The position numbers and the translations under genes were made by a program. Of a stretch of DNA of 46,596 nucleotides, positions 27,082-35,897 are shown in pieces. The stretch's first letter is position 1, and each line of letters begins with the position of its first letter. Source of the DNA: an uncultured Flavobacteriaceae bacterium (GTDB lineage Bacteria; Bacteroidota; Bacteroidia; Flavobacteriales; Flavobacteriaceae); NCBI GenBank assembly GCA_938020445.1, contig CALIIC010000168.1, positions 1 to 46,596 of the forward strand, read 5' to 3'. The notes below the pieces were generated by a model. That model had not been told where the DNA came from. It did not search any database and saw nothing but the letters and a program-made list of their open reading frames with translations.

Positions 27082-29044
27082 ACCCAAGGAAGATATACAA
27101 CCATCAAGGACCACTAAACAAATGCAAATGAAAGATTGGGTAAAGGCGATACGAATGATAGGAGGGGTGTTTTTGGCATTGGTCCTATTTCATATTATTT
27201 GGCCCTCCAAAATGAAAATGGAGCCCAATGCCCACTTTATCTCCTCTGTGCGGGATGAAAACCACCATATCCTGGCTTTGTTCGGTGAAAAGACGGTTCT
27301 TAACAATCGGCTAACGAAAGAGGACCTTGCAGCACTCAACACCAAAGGAGAATTGAATAAGTTTCCCATTGTTCCCGTGCTTTCATACGAGGAACTGCCA
27401 GAAAACTATGTATACTTTTTGACCAAAATCGAGAATAAAAGTTTTTTCGATATCGGAAAAGACAACCTCTATGGTTTTTCCCTGTCAGGTGTTGCCCGCT
27501 TGCTAAAGGGAAAAGCCGATGGAGGTTCGAATATTCCTCAGCAGCTACTTAAAAATGCCATTCATAAAAAGGACGGTCTGGGAACCATTTACCTATCCCG
27601 AAAATATGGGGAACAATTGGCCGCCTTTCAAATGATGAAATCTGCGAGTCCGGAGGAGATTCTATTAGCCTATACCAATTATTCGGGGAATTTTTGGTAC
27701 GAGCGCGATTTCTCCGGACTTATTTTGGCCTCCTATACCATTTTTAATCGCCCTCCGCATGAATTGAACGACCTTGAGATGATGCTGACGGTAAAGACCT
27801 TAAAAGGGGCCAACGGACTTAAAAAATTATGCAGTGATCGCTTTGCGAACAAGAAACAGATCAAAGAACAGGTCTTGGACTATTTTGAATTGATCTCCGA
27901 TGGATCGGAGGCCGATGTAGAGCGCTTGGCGAAGATGAAAAAATTAGAACTGGGATTCGCCAAACGAAGTGGTCTTCGAGGTACGACCGCGCTCACCAAT
28001 TTTTTTGACCGGTATCGGGGTGATGAGGTGGATCATTTCGCCGTGCAATATATTTCTTCTATTACGAAAGACCGGCAAGATAAATTACAGGAAACATTGC
28101 AGCAGTACCAAAAGCGATTTCAAAATCAATTGTTGGTAAGAGGCTATGAATTGCAGGTTTCTTTGATAGCCATCGATATTGAGAGCGGTACCATTGAAGC
28201 CGTTTTGGGAAATCGACAAAACAAGGGAGCCATGGCCGATTTAAGCGATTATGGCAAAGGTTTTCAATGTGGTTCCGTATTGAAACCCCTCGTATTTCTA
28301 GAGCTTTTCGAAAACTATGGTTTCAATGGGGAGACGGCGCTCTTCAATGGCGATTTAAAGCAGTTTTCGTACAACCCTAGCAATGTAAAGAATACCCTGT
28401 TGAACAAGGAAGTTCCCGTTCGCGACGTTTTGAAATACAGCCTTAACAAGGCCGCTGTCAACTATCGGGTACATGCCGATCCCGCAGAAGTGGCCAAGCA
28501 GGTCGAAACAAGCTTTGCAAAAATGAACATCGCTTCCGATACAAAGTATCCCTGGGGCGCTTCCTATATCTTGGGAACAAAGACGATGACCCCATGGGAA
28601 GTGGCACAGGCCTACCAAATGCTGTTCAATGAAGGCACCATGGTCCCTTTGAGTCCATGGAAATATATCATCAACCCGCATTTGCAGGATACCTTGTTCA
28701 GTCGGGAATCAAAAAAAACAAAAAAAAGATATACATCTGATACCGCTGATGCGATCAAAGCCCTGCTCCCGGCCGCCTTCGAAAAAGGAGGCACCTGCCA
28801 TAGGCTACTTCAATGGCTTCCAGAAGGAAGACAGTACTATGGTAAAACCGGTACCACCGGGAAGGCAAAGGATGGTTGGACGGTATTGAGCGATGGGAAG
28901 AAACTGCTTGTGGTTTGGGCGGGGTATATGCAGACTGAAAATGGAATGATTACCCGAAAGGGAGCCCCGCCTGTCCCCAGCAAATCTGGGGGCGGTTCTG
29001 CAGGAATACTGGCTGCGATGGCCTACTCCAAATTGTACAACTAG
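27059..29044 (+). CDS. Divergent class A penicillin-binding protein (GT51 + transpeptidase)
   Basis: A 661-residue protein with one membrane helix (about 31-48). A GT51-like domain follows: IENKSFF keeps the catalytic-type Glu125 but has Asn for Asp and Asp for the usual His in the EDxxFxxH motif; GGSNIPQQLLKN (155-166) replaces GxSTITQQ; RKYGE (181-185) keeps the second Glu. The C-terminal transpeptidase has all three motifs: SVLK (Ser406), SLN (461-463) and KTGTT (596-600). The transpeptidase therefore looks active and the glycosyltransferase altered. The start may be TTG 27059 or ATG 27122. It is the last gene of the operon and the only enzyme in it. Confidence 0.85.
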   Translation: MKNEKRSKPKEDIQPSRTTKQMQMKDWVKAIRMIGGVFLALVLFHIIWPSKMKMEPNAHFISSVRDENHHILALFGEKTVLNNRLTKEDLAALNTKGELNKFPIVPVLSYEELPENYVYFLTKIENKSFFDIGKDNLYGFSLSGVARLLKGKADGGSNIPQQLLKNAIHKKDGLGTIYLSRKYGEQLAAFQMMKSASPEEILLAYTNYSGNFWYERDFSGLILASYTIFNRPPHELNDLEMMLTVKTLKGANGLKKLCSDRFANKKQIKEQVLDYFELISDGSEADVERLAKMKKLELGFAKRSGLRGTTALTNFFDRYRGDEVDHFAVQYISSITKDRQDKLQETLQQYQKRFQNQLLVRGYELQVSLIAIDIESGTIEAVLGNRQNKGAMADLSDYGKGFQCGSVLKPLVFLELFENYGFNGETALFNGDLKQFSYNPSNVKNTLLNKEVPVRDVLKYSLNKAAVNYRVHADPAEVAKQVETSFAKMNIASDTKYPWGASYILGTKTMTPWEVAQAYQMLFNEGTMVPLSPWKYIINPHLQDTLFSRESKKTKKRYTSDTADAIKALLPAAFEKGGTCHRLLQWLPEGRQYYGKTGTTGKAKDGWTVLSDGKKLLVVWAGYMQTENGMITRKGAPPVPSKSGGGSAGILAAMAYSKLYN

Positions 29045-29382
29045 TTTTTTTTGGTTAATTTTATTGGAACAAAAAAAATGCTATTCGACCAAAAATTACA
29101 TTCTACCCGGCAAGGGTACAAGAAATAGTGCCAAGATAGGTTCTAACGGTGCCGTTCGACTATCTATTTTACCCCTCCCACCAGTGAAGTAGCCAATATT
29201 CAATAGAAACGGCTATCCACCCTTTTTTAACCAAATCCTTGATACCCTATAAACAGTGGGTTTAAAAAGGAAATTCTATAAAAGGGACTCTTTGTAAAAT
29301 GTACTTTTATGAGTATCCGAGAGCTATTTAATTTCAATTCCCGTATATATGAGGGAATCTAGTTGAAAACAGTAAAAAGATA
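29045..29382. other. Intergenic region rich in inverted repeats
   Basis: This 338-bp gap holds no gene. It has four hairpin-forming repeats: TACCC-ggcaa-GGGTA (29104-29118); a two-part stem with AGATAG/CTATCT outside and AACGG/CCGTT inside (about 29134-29164); a 12-of-13 inverted repeat with a long loop (29221-29270, CCTTTTTTAACC versus GGTTTAAAAAGG); and ATTCCC/GGGAAT (29337-29358). None is followed by a long T run. Confidence 0.5.
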
Positions 29383-29802
29383 ATGAACGATCTTTCTAAA
29401 GAACAGGAAGCAATTATAAAAACCATCCAGAAGGGAGGCAATGCCCAACATATGGAAGCAACAAGCGCGGACGTTCCTTTAGATTATCGAAAATTACAAA
29501 CCTATTTGTTGCTTCTCTACCAAGCATACCTTCGTACTGAAACGGCGCTTGAACCGGGGCTGAAAATGGCAGTATGGCGAATGGTACAATTCAATGAGGT
29601 GTTCCGACAAAAAATTGAACAGACCCAGTTCGATATACTTCAAAAACGACCGGAGACCATTACAACAGATTGGGAACAGGCAAAAGAAGTGCTTTTCCCC
29701 ATTGAGGATGGTGTTGCGAGCAAGGAGCTAACGGCTTCTGAAGAAAAAATCTTGATGGAGTACAAGGAAACGGCGAACCAGTTGCTCGATTATTCGATTT
29801 AA
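29383..29802 (+). CDS. Hypothetical 139-aa helical protein
   Basis: A soluble, mostly helical, acidic protein with no signal peptide and no family I recognise (MNDLSKEQEAIIKTIQKGGNAQHM...). The region DYRKLQTYLLLLYQAYLRTETALEPGLKMAVWRMVQFNEVFRQKI suggests a helical bundle. A hairpin (29337-29358) lies in its leader. Its stop codon overlaps the stop codon of the convergent gene 29799-30560, so the two 3' ends share bases and the transcripts would be complementary there. Confidence 0.6.
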   Translation: MNDLSKEQEAIIKTIQKGGNAQHMEATSADVPLDYRKLQTYLLLLYQAYLRTETALEPGLKMAVWRMVQFNEVFRQKIEQTQFDILQKRPETITTDWEQAKEVLFPIEDGVASKELTASEEKILMEYKETANQLLDYSI

Positions 29803-30560
29803 GCCGTTGCCTTTACCTTCGATCCCAATAAGTATTTCTCAATAAGTCTTGGATCTATTTTTTTGCTAATAGGAAGTTGGTAGCAATCAATGATTGCAGG
29901 CAATACCGTTTTTGCAATAGTAGCGGCTATTTTTTTGCCTTGACGACAAATCCATTTTCGAAGGGTTTCAAACTCGGTCTTATCAAAGCCTTTTAAGATT
30001 TCCAAAAAACGAACCCCCTTTATAAAGCGTTGCCGCAAGTATTCTTTTTTGGCATTGTCAAAACTTGAAAGCTCGATCCAATCCCCGATGCACCGTCGCA
30101 TTTCTTGCAAGACGGTTTTTTTATAATCCCCCCAAAGCGTCTCGAAGATTCCCGGTACCTGAACCGCTTCGGTATGTTCAAGGGAACCACTGATCGGTAT
30201 TTTACCTTCCAAAAGGCTTTGGTAATCGATACACATGTTTTTAACCACCGGATAATAATAGGTAGTGGCTTTTGCGGTGCATCTTTCAGGGTCTAATTTC
30301 CCGGAACAATAGCGCTGGCGCTCTTTCAGATATAAATCGGTGAAAATACTTTTTGCATGGGATTCCAAATCCGAAGAAAAACCGAACCGCAGCAACCAGT
30401 GCTTAATAAGCGGTGCGACAAGGGAGTAAAAAGCAAGGTGCTTTTGATAATCACCTGAATCCTTGAGGTAATCGAAAACAGTATCCCAGCTTGGGTGGTA
30501 TGTTGGTCTGTGCCCCATTGACAACGTTTGAGGTATTGATTGATCGATGATAAATACCAA
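29799..30560 (-). CDS. Sigma-factor-like or helical regulatory protein (tentative)
   Basis: A 253-residue cytoplasmic protein. Residues about 45-115 (VAPLIKHWLLRFGFSSDLESHAKSIFTDLYLKERQRY...YYPVVKNMCIDYQSLLEG) have the cadence of sigma-70 region 2. Residues about 160-215 (RRCIGDWIELSSFDNAKKEYLRQRFIKGVRFLEILKGFDKTEFETLRKWICRQGKKI) resemble a region-4 helix-turn-helix. The match is weak, and no anti-sigma partner is adjacent. If correct, it would be a divergent ECF-like sigma. It overlaps the convergent 29383 gene by 4 nt. An internal ATG at 30518 (MGHRPTYHPSW) is an alternative start. Confidence 0.5.
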   Translation of the reverse strand: MVFIIDQSIPQTLSMGHRPTYHPSWDTVFDYLKDSGDYQKHLAFYSLVAPLIKHWLLRFGFSSDLESHAKSIFTDLYLKERQRYCSGKLDPERCTAKATTYYYPVVKNMCIDYQSLLEGKIPISGSLEHTEAVQVPGIFETLWGDYKKTVLQEMRRCIGDWIELSSFDNAKKEYLRQRFIKGVRFLEILKGFDKTEFETLRKWICRQGKKIAATIAKTVLPAIIDCYQLPISKKIDPRLIEKYLLGSKVKATA

Positions 30561-30753
30561 GCGCAGTAGGATTCGTTGGTTTGGATTGGTATAGTAAGAT
30601 ATTAGGGCTACTTATATAAACGCTGTCTTGCAAGACTTATTTTAACAGTCCTTCAAATAGATGCTAAAAAAGGGTAAAAAATGTGGAAAAGTATACAATC
30701 GACCAAGAAATACCGGGAATTGGTTTGATAGCTGGGAAGACCTTACATTTTTT

Positions 30754-31443
30754 CTAAATGAATCCCTTTTTCTTAGCAACCTGTAAGAGTTGAAGATCTC
30801 CGCCTTCTGAAACTCCAAAAAGCGCTTTTAGATTCTTTTTACGACGCTCAATGGTCGGCATGGAGAGTGGAATGTAGTGTGGCATATTTTTCATTTTCTC
30901 CCCGATCGATAGGTGGTAGAGTATTTTACGATCGTAGGCGTCTAAGTGCATCGCACCACCGGCCTGTGTTCCTATTAGTTTATTGGTACGCTCACTATAA
31001 TAGGTATTTCCATTTAGAACAGCATCGACCGCCTCCAACAGTACATCGGCATCGATGTCATTTTTAATTAAAAACCCGTCGGGGTTCAAAGTGTTGAAAA
31101 TATTCGAAATGCGTTGCTGATCGTTTAAAGAAGTATGTACAATTATTTTGACGTTTGGGTTGGCCTTTTTAAAATGGTTACCAAAATCTTCTCCGCTCAC
31201 GACGGTTTTACAATTGGAGGCAGGCAAATTAATATCCAACAATACAATGTCGTAGGGTCGTTTTTGCGCATCTATTTTTTCGAGTACCTGATCACTGTCG
31301 TACGCCACATCAATGCTGTATTCTTGATCGGTATCAGCATTCTCAAGTACCATCACATAGCCCCTAACGGTCATGGGATGATCGTCTATGATCAATAACT
31401 TTGTCTTTTTGTTCACGTTGTTTAAGTGTCTCTGGATAGGCAT
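30754..31443 (-). CDS. LuxR/NarL-type response regulator, apparently orphan
   Basis: A 229-residue regulator with a receiver domain (LLIIDDHPMTVRGY; Asp70 in DIVLLDINLP; HTSL for the Thr/Ser switch; FLIKND for the Lys) and a LuxR-like C-terminus (LDAYDRKILYHLSIGEKMKNMPHYIPLSMPTIERRKKNLKALFGV). An extra loop after Asp70 (ASNCKTVVSGEDFG) is typical of a flavobacterial subgroup. No intact kinase lies beside it. Directly upstream on the same strand is a fragment (31663-31800) that resembles the end of a histidine kinase, suggesting its partner has decayed. Possible regulator of the 24017-29044 cluster. Confidence 0.88.
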   Translation of the reverse strand: MPIQRHLNNVNKKTKLLIIDDHPMTVRGYVMVLENADTDQEYSIDVAYDSDQVLEKIDAQKRPYDIVLLDINLPASNCKTVVSGEDFGNHFKKANPNVKIIVHTSLNDQQRISNIFNTLNPDGFLIKNDIDADVLLEAVDAVLNGNTYYSERTNKLIGTQAGGAMHLDAYDRKILYHLSIGEKMKNMPHYIPLSMPTIERRKKNLKALFGVSEGGDLQLLQVAKKKGFI

Positions 31444-31662
31444 TGATGCTTACTCAAAACCGTTTTCCCCAATAACACACATTAGAATCTGTAAGAATTA
31501 ATATACAGTCATAAATACCTCAATGTTAATGGCGAGGGTAATTTAATTAACTTACTGTTAAATACGCAATTTCCCCTTCATTTTGATGGAAAACCCATCA
31601 TCGTTGCCATTGTTTGGCATCGCAAGACTTATTTGTATGATGCTTATTGTACGAAGTTATGG

Positions 31663-31890
31663 TCAAATAGGTATTTTAACATACACCATAATAGAAGAGC
31701 CTTTTTCAGAAAGAACGCTTCCACTGATTTTCCTTGATACATGGCGACGTGGTATATTGTATTCCAACTCATATCTAGTAGAAAAGCGACCGCAATGTAT
31801 TTAGCCTCAAAATAAGACCAAAGGAATTGTCCATTTTGAAATAGGAGTGGTAAAACAATGGAAGAGTTCTTGGAAACAGGCATCATAAAA
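31663..31890 (-). pseudogene. Decayed histidine-kinase C-terminus (HATPase remnant)
   Basis: In one minus-strand frame, 31663-31800 reads as 45 residues ending RRHVSRKISGSV...SEKGSSIMVYVKIPI and a stop. This closely fits the last part of a HATPase domain (NI-x-RR-V-x-x-I-x-G-x-V...G-x-x-x-x-V-x-I-P-I). A stop (TAA, 31801-31803) interrupts it upstream. In another frame just before, FKMDNSFG resembles the DNGxG box. The switch in frame and the stops imply a pseudogene. It lies about 220 bp upstream of the response regulator and on its strand. The 5' boundary is approximate. Other ORFs over this stretch are not credible. Confidence 0.45.
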
Positions 31891-31895
31891 GATGC

Positions 31896-31903
31896 TAATT
31901 TTG
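31896..31903 (+). promoter_or_regulatory. -7 promoter element for the Kelch gene
   Basis: TAATTTTG is a perfect TAnnTTTG match. It lies 52 bp before the ATG at 31956. The nearest upstream TTG (31870-31872) is 23 bp away, slightly too far. It supports 31956 rather than 31914 as the start. Confidence 0.45.
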
Positions 31904-31955
31904 CCCTACCTTAGTGGCGCATGGCGACGAAAATCTTTTGAAATTTACACCCTAT

Positions 31956-32975
31956 ATGACCAGATACTTTTTTATACTAAGCGCATTTTCTTTATTGGTT
32001 TCCTGTAAAGGGAAAGTGGCGGAAAAGACCGCCCCGGAAGTTCCAGAACCTACCATGGCACAACAGCAGTGGCAACAACTTGAATCGAAAAACGGGAGCA
32101 AACCGGTACAACGGCACGAAGCGGCCTTTGTGCGAGTGGGAGCGAAGTTTTATTTGATGGGAGGTAGGGACATTCGTCCGGTAAGTATTTATGACACTGA
32201 AACGGGAAGCTGGTCCCAAGGGGCAGAGCCTCCTTTAGAACTACACCATTTTCAGCCTCTTGTTTTTGAAGGTAAAATTTATGTAATTGCTGCTTTGACC
32301 GGCGGTTGGCCCAATGAAACGCCTACCAGCCATGTGTATATATATGACCCATCTGCGGATGCTTGGTCGCAAGGGGATGAAATTCCGGAAGACCGTCGGC
32401 GGGGCGCATCGGGCGTGGTGGTTCAGGATCATATGGTCTATATTGCCTGTGGAATTAAAAACGGCCATATCGGAGATCACAAAAAATGGATGGATCGGTA
32501 CAATTTACGTACTGGAAAATGGGAGGTGTTATCAGATGCGCCCAGGCCCCGAGACCATTTTCAGGCCATAGTCGTTGACGGAAAAATCTACGCTACGGCT
32601 GGTAGAAATACAGGAATTGATCCTGATGATCCTTTCGGTGGTACCTTAACAACGACCGATGTGTATGATATTGCCACCAATAGCTGGGAAACCGTATCCA
32701 ACCCTATTCCTACCCCACGCGCCGGGAATGCTGCGCTGCTTTTCAATGGTGAACTTGTGGTCATAGGAGGGGAATCATCCTCCCAAGAAAAGGCACATGC
32801 CGAAGTAGAAGCACTGAATTTAACAACCAATGAGTGGTATGCACTACCTTCCTTGTTGCAAGGCCGGCATGGTACGGGTGTTGTCGTGTGGGACAACGCC
32901 ATGGTTGTTGCCTCTGGTTGTGGCAATCGTGGGGGAGAACCGGAGCTGCAGACCATGGAGCGGTATCTACCGTGA
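31956..32975 (+). CDS. Kelch-repeat lipoprotein
   Basis: Starting at 31956 (MTRYFFILSAFSLLVSC) gives a canonical lipoprotein signal with Cys17; the extra upstream Met would add residues incompatible with it. The 339-residue product has about five to six Kelch blades. Clear ones are LMGGRDIRPVSIYDTETGSW, VYIYDPSADAWSQG, YATAGRNTG...TDVYDIATNSW and LVVIGGESS...VEALNLTTNEW, each with the GG and the aromatic-spacing pattern. It should be a beta-propeller anchored to the outer membrane or periplasmic face, for protein or sugar binding. It is convergent with the metalloprotease that ends at 33115. Confidence 0.85.
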   Translation: MTRYFFILSAFSLLVSCKGKVAEKTAPEVPEPTMAQQQWQQLESKNGSKPVQRHEAAFVRVGAKFYLMGGRDIRPVSIYDTETGSWSQGAEPPLELHHFQPLVFEGKIYVIAALTGGWPNETPTSHVYIYDPSADAWSQGDEIPEDRRRGASGVVVQDHMVYIACGIKNGHIGDHKKWMDRYNLRTGKWEVLSDAPRPRDHFQAIVVDGKIYATAGRNTGIDPDDPFGGTLTTTDVYDIATNSWETVSNPIPTPRAGNAALLFNGELVVIGGESSSQEKAHAEVEALNLTTNEWYALPSLLQGRHGTGVVVWDNAMVVASGCGNRGGEPELQTMERYLP

Positions 32976-33114
32976 GTCGTGTTACCCGCGAGGCTCTGGC
33001 AATTGTTGATTGAAAAACGATAAAAGACCGCTGCGCTGAAAGAGTAAAGACAAAAGACAGTCGTGTTGAAAACTTAAACACAAATGTCAAATTCAAAACG
33101 GGTAGCATCTGTAA

Positions 33115-35700
33115 TCACTCTTGTCCATCTTGTTTGATAGACATATCTCTATTGAAAGGGGTGAAAATGGGGTCTACGTCTTTGGTTTCACCGACTACCT
33201 CCTGGATTTCTCTTTTAAGATAATTGAGATGGGCAATAGTAAGGCGATCCGTCATTACCGGCAAGGTTCTTTTGATCTTTCCCTGCAAAGTAATAAGATG
33301 ATCCAGCGCCAATGAACGAACATCTGTATTGGCCGTGTACCCTTCCGATAGTTTCGCTAAAATACCTTCTACAATGCCCTCCGCTTCCTCTGGTTTGTAG
33401 AGTGCTATCATATTCGCCACATACGATTTTTGAAGCTTTCTACGATAGGCATTGGTTTGGTAAAATACATTCATATCGCCCCAGATCAAATGGTTAAGAT
33501 CGTCAATATATTCTTCAGGACGGTAGGGGTCTTCATCTTCGTAGCGCTCTGCAATAAAGGTCATTCTACTTAGTCGGCTACCCCCTAGCAGGTTGACCAT
33601 TACACTTTCCATGGTTTTGGTGACCGATTCTTTGGATTGGGGAGATTGAATGGCATTCAAAATATCATTTCTGAGCAACCACTTCGGTTCTTGAAATATA
33701 TGGCTGTTCAAAAAAGCAAGTGCCTGTTTTTGCACTTCTTTTGGTACCAATTGGTATATTTCACCAGATTCGCCCATGGTCTTCGGGGTAACATAGATGC
33801 CACCAATGTTTTTCGTGACATGAAATATATAGTCGCTGTATTGGTTGACCAAGGTCTTGTAGATATCATCTAAATTCGAGTAATCGTCGCTATTTTTTCC
33901 TTTCACCCAATCGCGTAAACAAGGCGCTATCCGCTGTAGGTTCATAATGCCATAAGTGCTTGCGATCATGGCATCGTCTCCCAGGTCTTCGGTTTGGGAA
34001 CGAGGGTCAAAATCACGTCCTTCCCCTCCAAACCAGAGGCGAGGGTTGTTCGAAACGCTGTCTATCACCATTTGCGCCAATAACTCTCTTTCTTCATCTA
34101 GGGGCAACTGCTCCGAAAAACGGGCGTACCCCCATTGAATGGCCCACCGGTCGTAATCCCCGATGCGCGGCATCAAATCTTCGGCCGGAATATTGTCTTC
34201 GGGTTGAGCAACATAATTGAAACGGGCATAATCCATTATAGAACTCGTATGGCCGTATTTTTTTAACCATTCTGCATCTCTTAGTTTCGCTACAGGAGTG
34301 GCATTACTTGCCCCCATATTATGACGAAGCCCCAATGTATGTCCCACCTCATGTGAAGATACAAAGCGGATCAAGTTCCCCATCAATTCTGTGTCAAATT
34401 GCATTTGTTGTGCCCGCAGGTCCACGGCACCCGCTTGTACCATATACCAATTGTGTAAAAGACTCATGAGGTTATGGTACCAACCAATATGACTTTCTAA
34501 AATTTCCCCGCTTCTAGGGTCTACTATGTTAGGGCCATAGGCATTTTTAGAGGGGGAGGCAAAATAGCGCAACACCGAGAACCTAGAATCTTCTAGACTC
34601 ATACTCGGATCGTTTTCGGGCCACTCTTTGCCCACTATGGCGTTTTTAAAACCTGCCTGTTCAAAGGCACTTTGCCAATCATTGATGCCCTGTATCAAAT
34701 AAGGACGCCATTTTTTAGGTGTTGCAGGGTCAATATAATAAACAATGGGCTTTTTGGGTTCTACAAGTTCGCCCCGTTTCCATTTTTCCAAATCCTCGGT
34801 TTTCGCCTCCAAACGCCAACGGTGTATATAGGTATTGCGATCTACCTGCTGTTGATCATCGCCATACTCCAAATAGGAACTTGCAAAATAGCCTACCCTC
34901 GTATCGTAAAATCGTTTTCGCATCGGAACTTTTGGAAGCAATACGAAGGAGTTGTTGATCTCTAACGTGACCACTCCGGCCAAGACAGCTGCGGGGAGTT
35001 GTTTCCTTCGGCGCTCCTTGCTATTTTGGGCTTTGTAGGTTTTAACCGTGCGAATCTCGGTGTTTACAGGAAACGAATTAATTTCTTTTATATAGGATTT
35101 ATCTTTTTCTAGACCAGCGAGTTTATACGATCCTTTTTGCCTACTGCTGAGGGTCAACAAGGGGTTTTCACTATTTACAAAATCAGTGATATCTATTAAG
35201 TACGAAGCTTTCTTTTCGTTGTTGGCTTTGATATCAAAGGCCTCCAGGATAGGAGTAATATTTGCATTATTGACCGCTTTTGAAATGGCGTCCTCCTCAT
35301 TGGCGGCACTTACCAAGGTAGCAATTCGTAAGAACAGATTGTTGCTCGGCCCCCTTTCAAAAATAATTGTGTTTTCAGCTATTTTTTCACCTCCGTAGTT
35401 ACCGGCGCCCGAAGGTGTTTTTATAAAACGTGTCACTACCAAAATCTCGCGGTTCAGAAGACTATCCGGAATTTCAAAATAATGTTTATCACCTACTTGG
35501 TGTACATCAAATAGGCCATTTTGCGTGCGTGCCTCTTTGGTGATAAAGCGATCATACGTTTTCGTTTTGTTAAGGGCAAGTGCGTCAGAGGGTTGATTTT
35601 TGTCGGCCTTTCCTACCAACCCAAGTGCCCCACAAGAGGTGAGCATCAAGAATAAGACCATACAGCCGATATAACGTATCATATATAGCGAACGTTTCAA
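33115..35700 (-). CDS. Zinc-dependent metalloprotease, DUF5117/DUF5118 type
   Basis: An 861-residue lipoprotein (signal ending FLMLTSC, Cys23). The zinc-binding helix is SSHEVGHTLGLRHNMGAS (HExxHxxGxxH, about residues 443-455), the metzincin signature. SIMDYARFNYVAQPED farther on supplies the Met-turn. The N-terminal half (YDRFITKEARTQNGLFDVHQVGDKHYFEIPDSLLNREILVVTRF) matches the DUF5118/DUF5117 domains that precede this catalytic part in Bacteroidota. All parts seem intact. It probably acts on the periplasmic or outer surface; the substrate is unknown. It is monocistronic. Confidence 0.9.
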   Translation of the reverse strand: MKRSLYMIRYIGCMVLFLMLTSCGALGLVGKADKNQPSDALALNKTKTYDRFITKEARTQNGLFDVHQVGDKHYFEIPDSLLNREILVVTRFIKTPSGAGNYGGEKIAENTIIFERGPSNNLFLRIATLVSAANEEDAISKAVNNANITPILEAFDIKANNEKKASYLIDITDFVNSENPLLTLSSRQKGSYKLAGLEKDKSYIKEINSFPVNTEIRTVKTYKAQNSKERRRKQLPAAVLAGVVTLEINNSFVLLPKVPMRKRFYDTRVGYFASSYLEYGDDQQQVDRNTYIHRWRLEAKTEDLEKWKRGELVEPKKPIVYYIDPATPKKWRPYLIQGINDWQSAFEQAGFKNAIVGKEWPENDPSMSLEDSRFSVLRYFASPSKNAYGPNIVDPRSGEILESHIGWYHNLMSLLHNWYMVQAGAVDLRAQQMQFDTELMGNLIRFVSSHEVGHTLGLRHNMGASNATPVAKLRDAEWLKKYGHTSSIMDYARFNYVAQPEDNIPAEDLMPRIGDYDRWAIQWGYARFSEQLPLDEERELLAQMVIDSVSNNPRLWFGGEGRDFDPRSQTEDLGDDAMIASTYGIMNLQRIAPCLRDWVKGKNSDDYSNLDDIYKTLVNQYSDYIFHVTKNIGGIYVTPKTMGESGEIYQLVPKEVQKQALAFLNSHIFQEPKWLLRNDILNAIQSPQSKESVTKTMESVMVNLLGGSRLSRMTFIAERYEDEDPYRPEEYIDDLNHLIWGDMNVFYQTNAYRRKLQKSYVANMIALYKPEEAEGIVEGILAKLSEGYTANTDVRSLALDHLITLQGKIKRTLPVMTDRLTIAHLNYLKREIQEVVGETKDVDPIFTPFNRDMSIKQDGQE

Positions 35701-35897
35701 TTAAAAGTTTAGTATTGCGCTGGGTTGGTCAAGTATTTTTCAGAAGCGCACTTGTAAAAAGCCGCCCTGCCTTTTAATATACGTTCAAACCTTGCTTTTG
35801 GTTGAAACGCACGTGTACCTAAGTATTGTAAGATACAATTATTTGACCAAAAGACACTTGGTGGTAGCAGAAAGTACTCCTTGGAAATGGTGTTTTT

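Noticed and set aside
24017-31443. Type VI/IX secretion or phage-tail-like system
   Set aside because: None of the hallmark proteins (sheath, tube, PorV/SprA-like barrel, ATPase) are present; the only recognised enzyme is a PBP.
31583-31886. Two opposed ORFs of 73 and 80 aa upstream of the Kelch gene
   Set aside because: The histidine-kinase-like signal lies in other minus-strand frames, so these frames look like by-products of a decayed gene.
32588-35398. Several 60-122-aa ORFs opposite the Kelch and metalloprotease genes
   Set aside because: They are antisense shadows of long, family-recognised genes and show no domain of their own.
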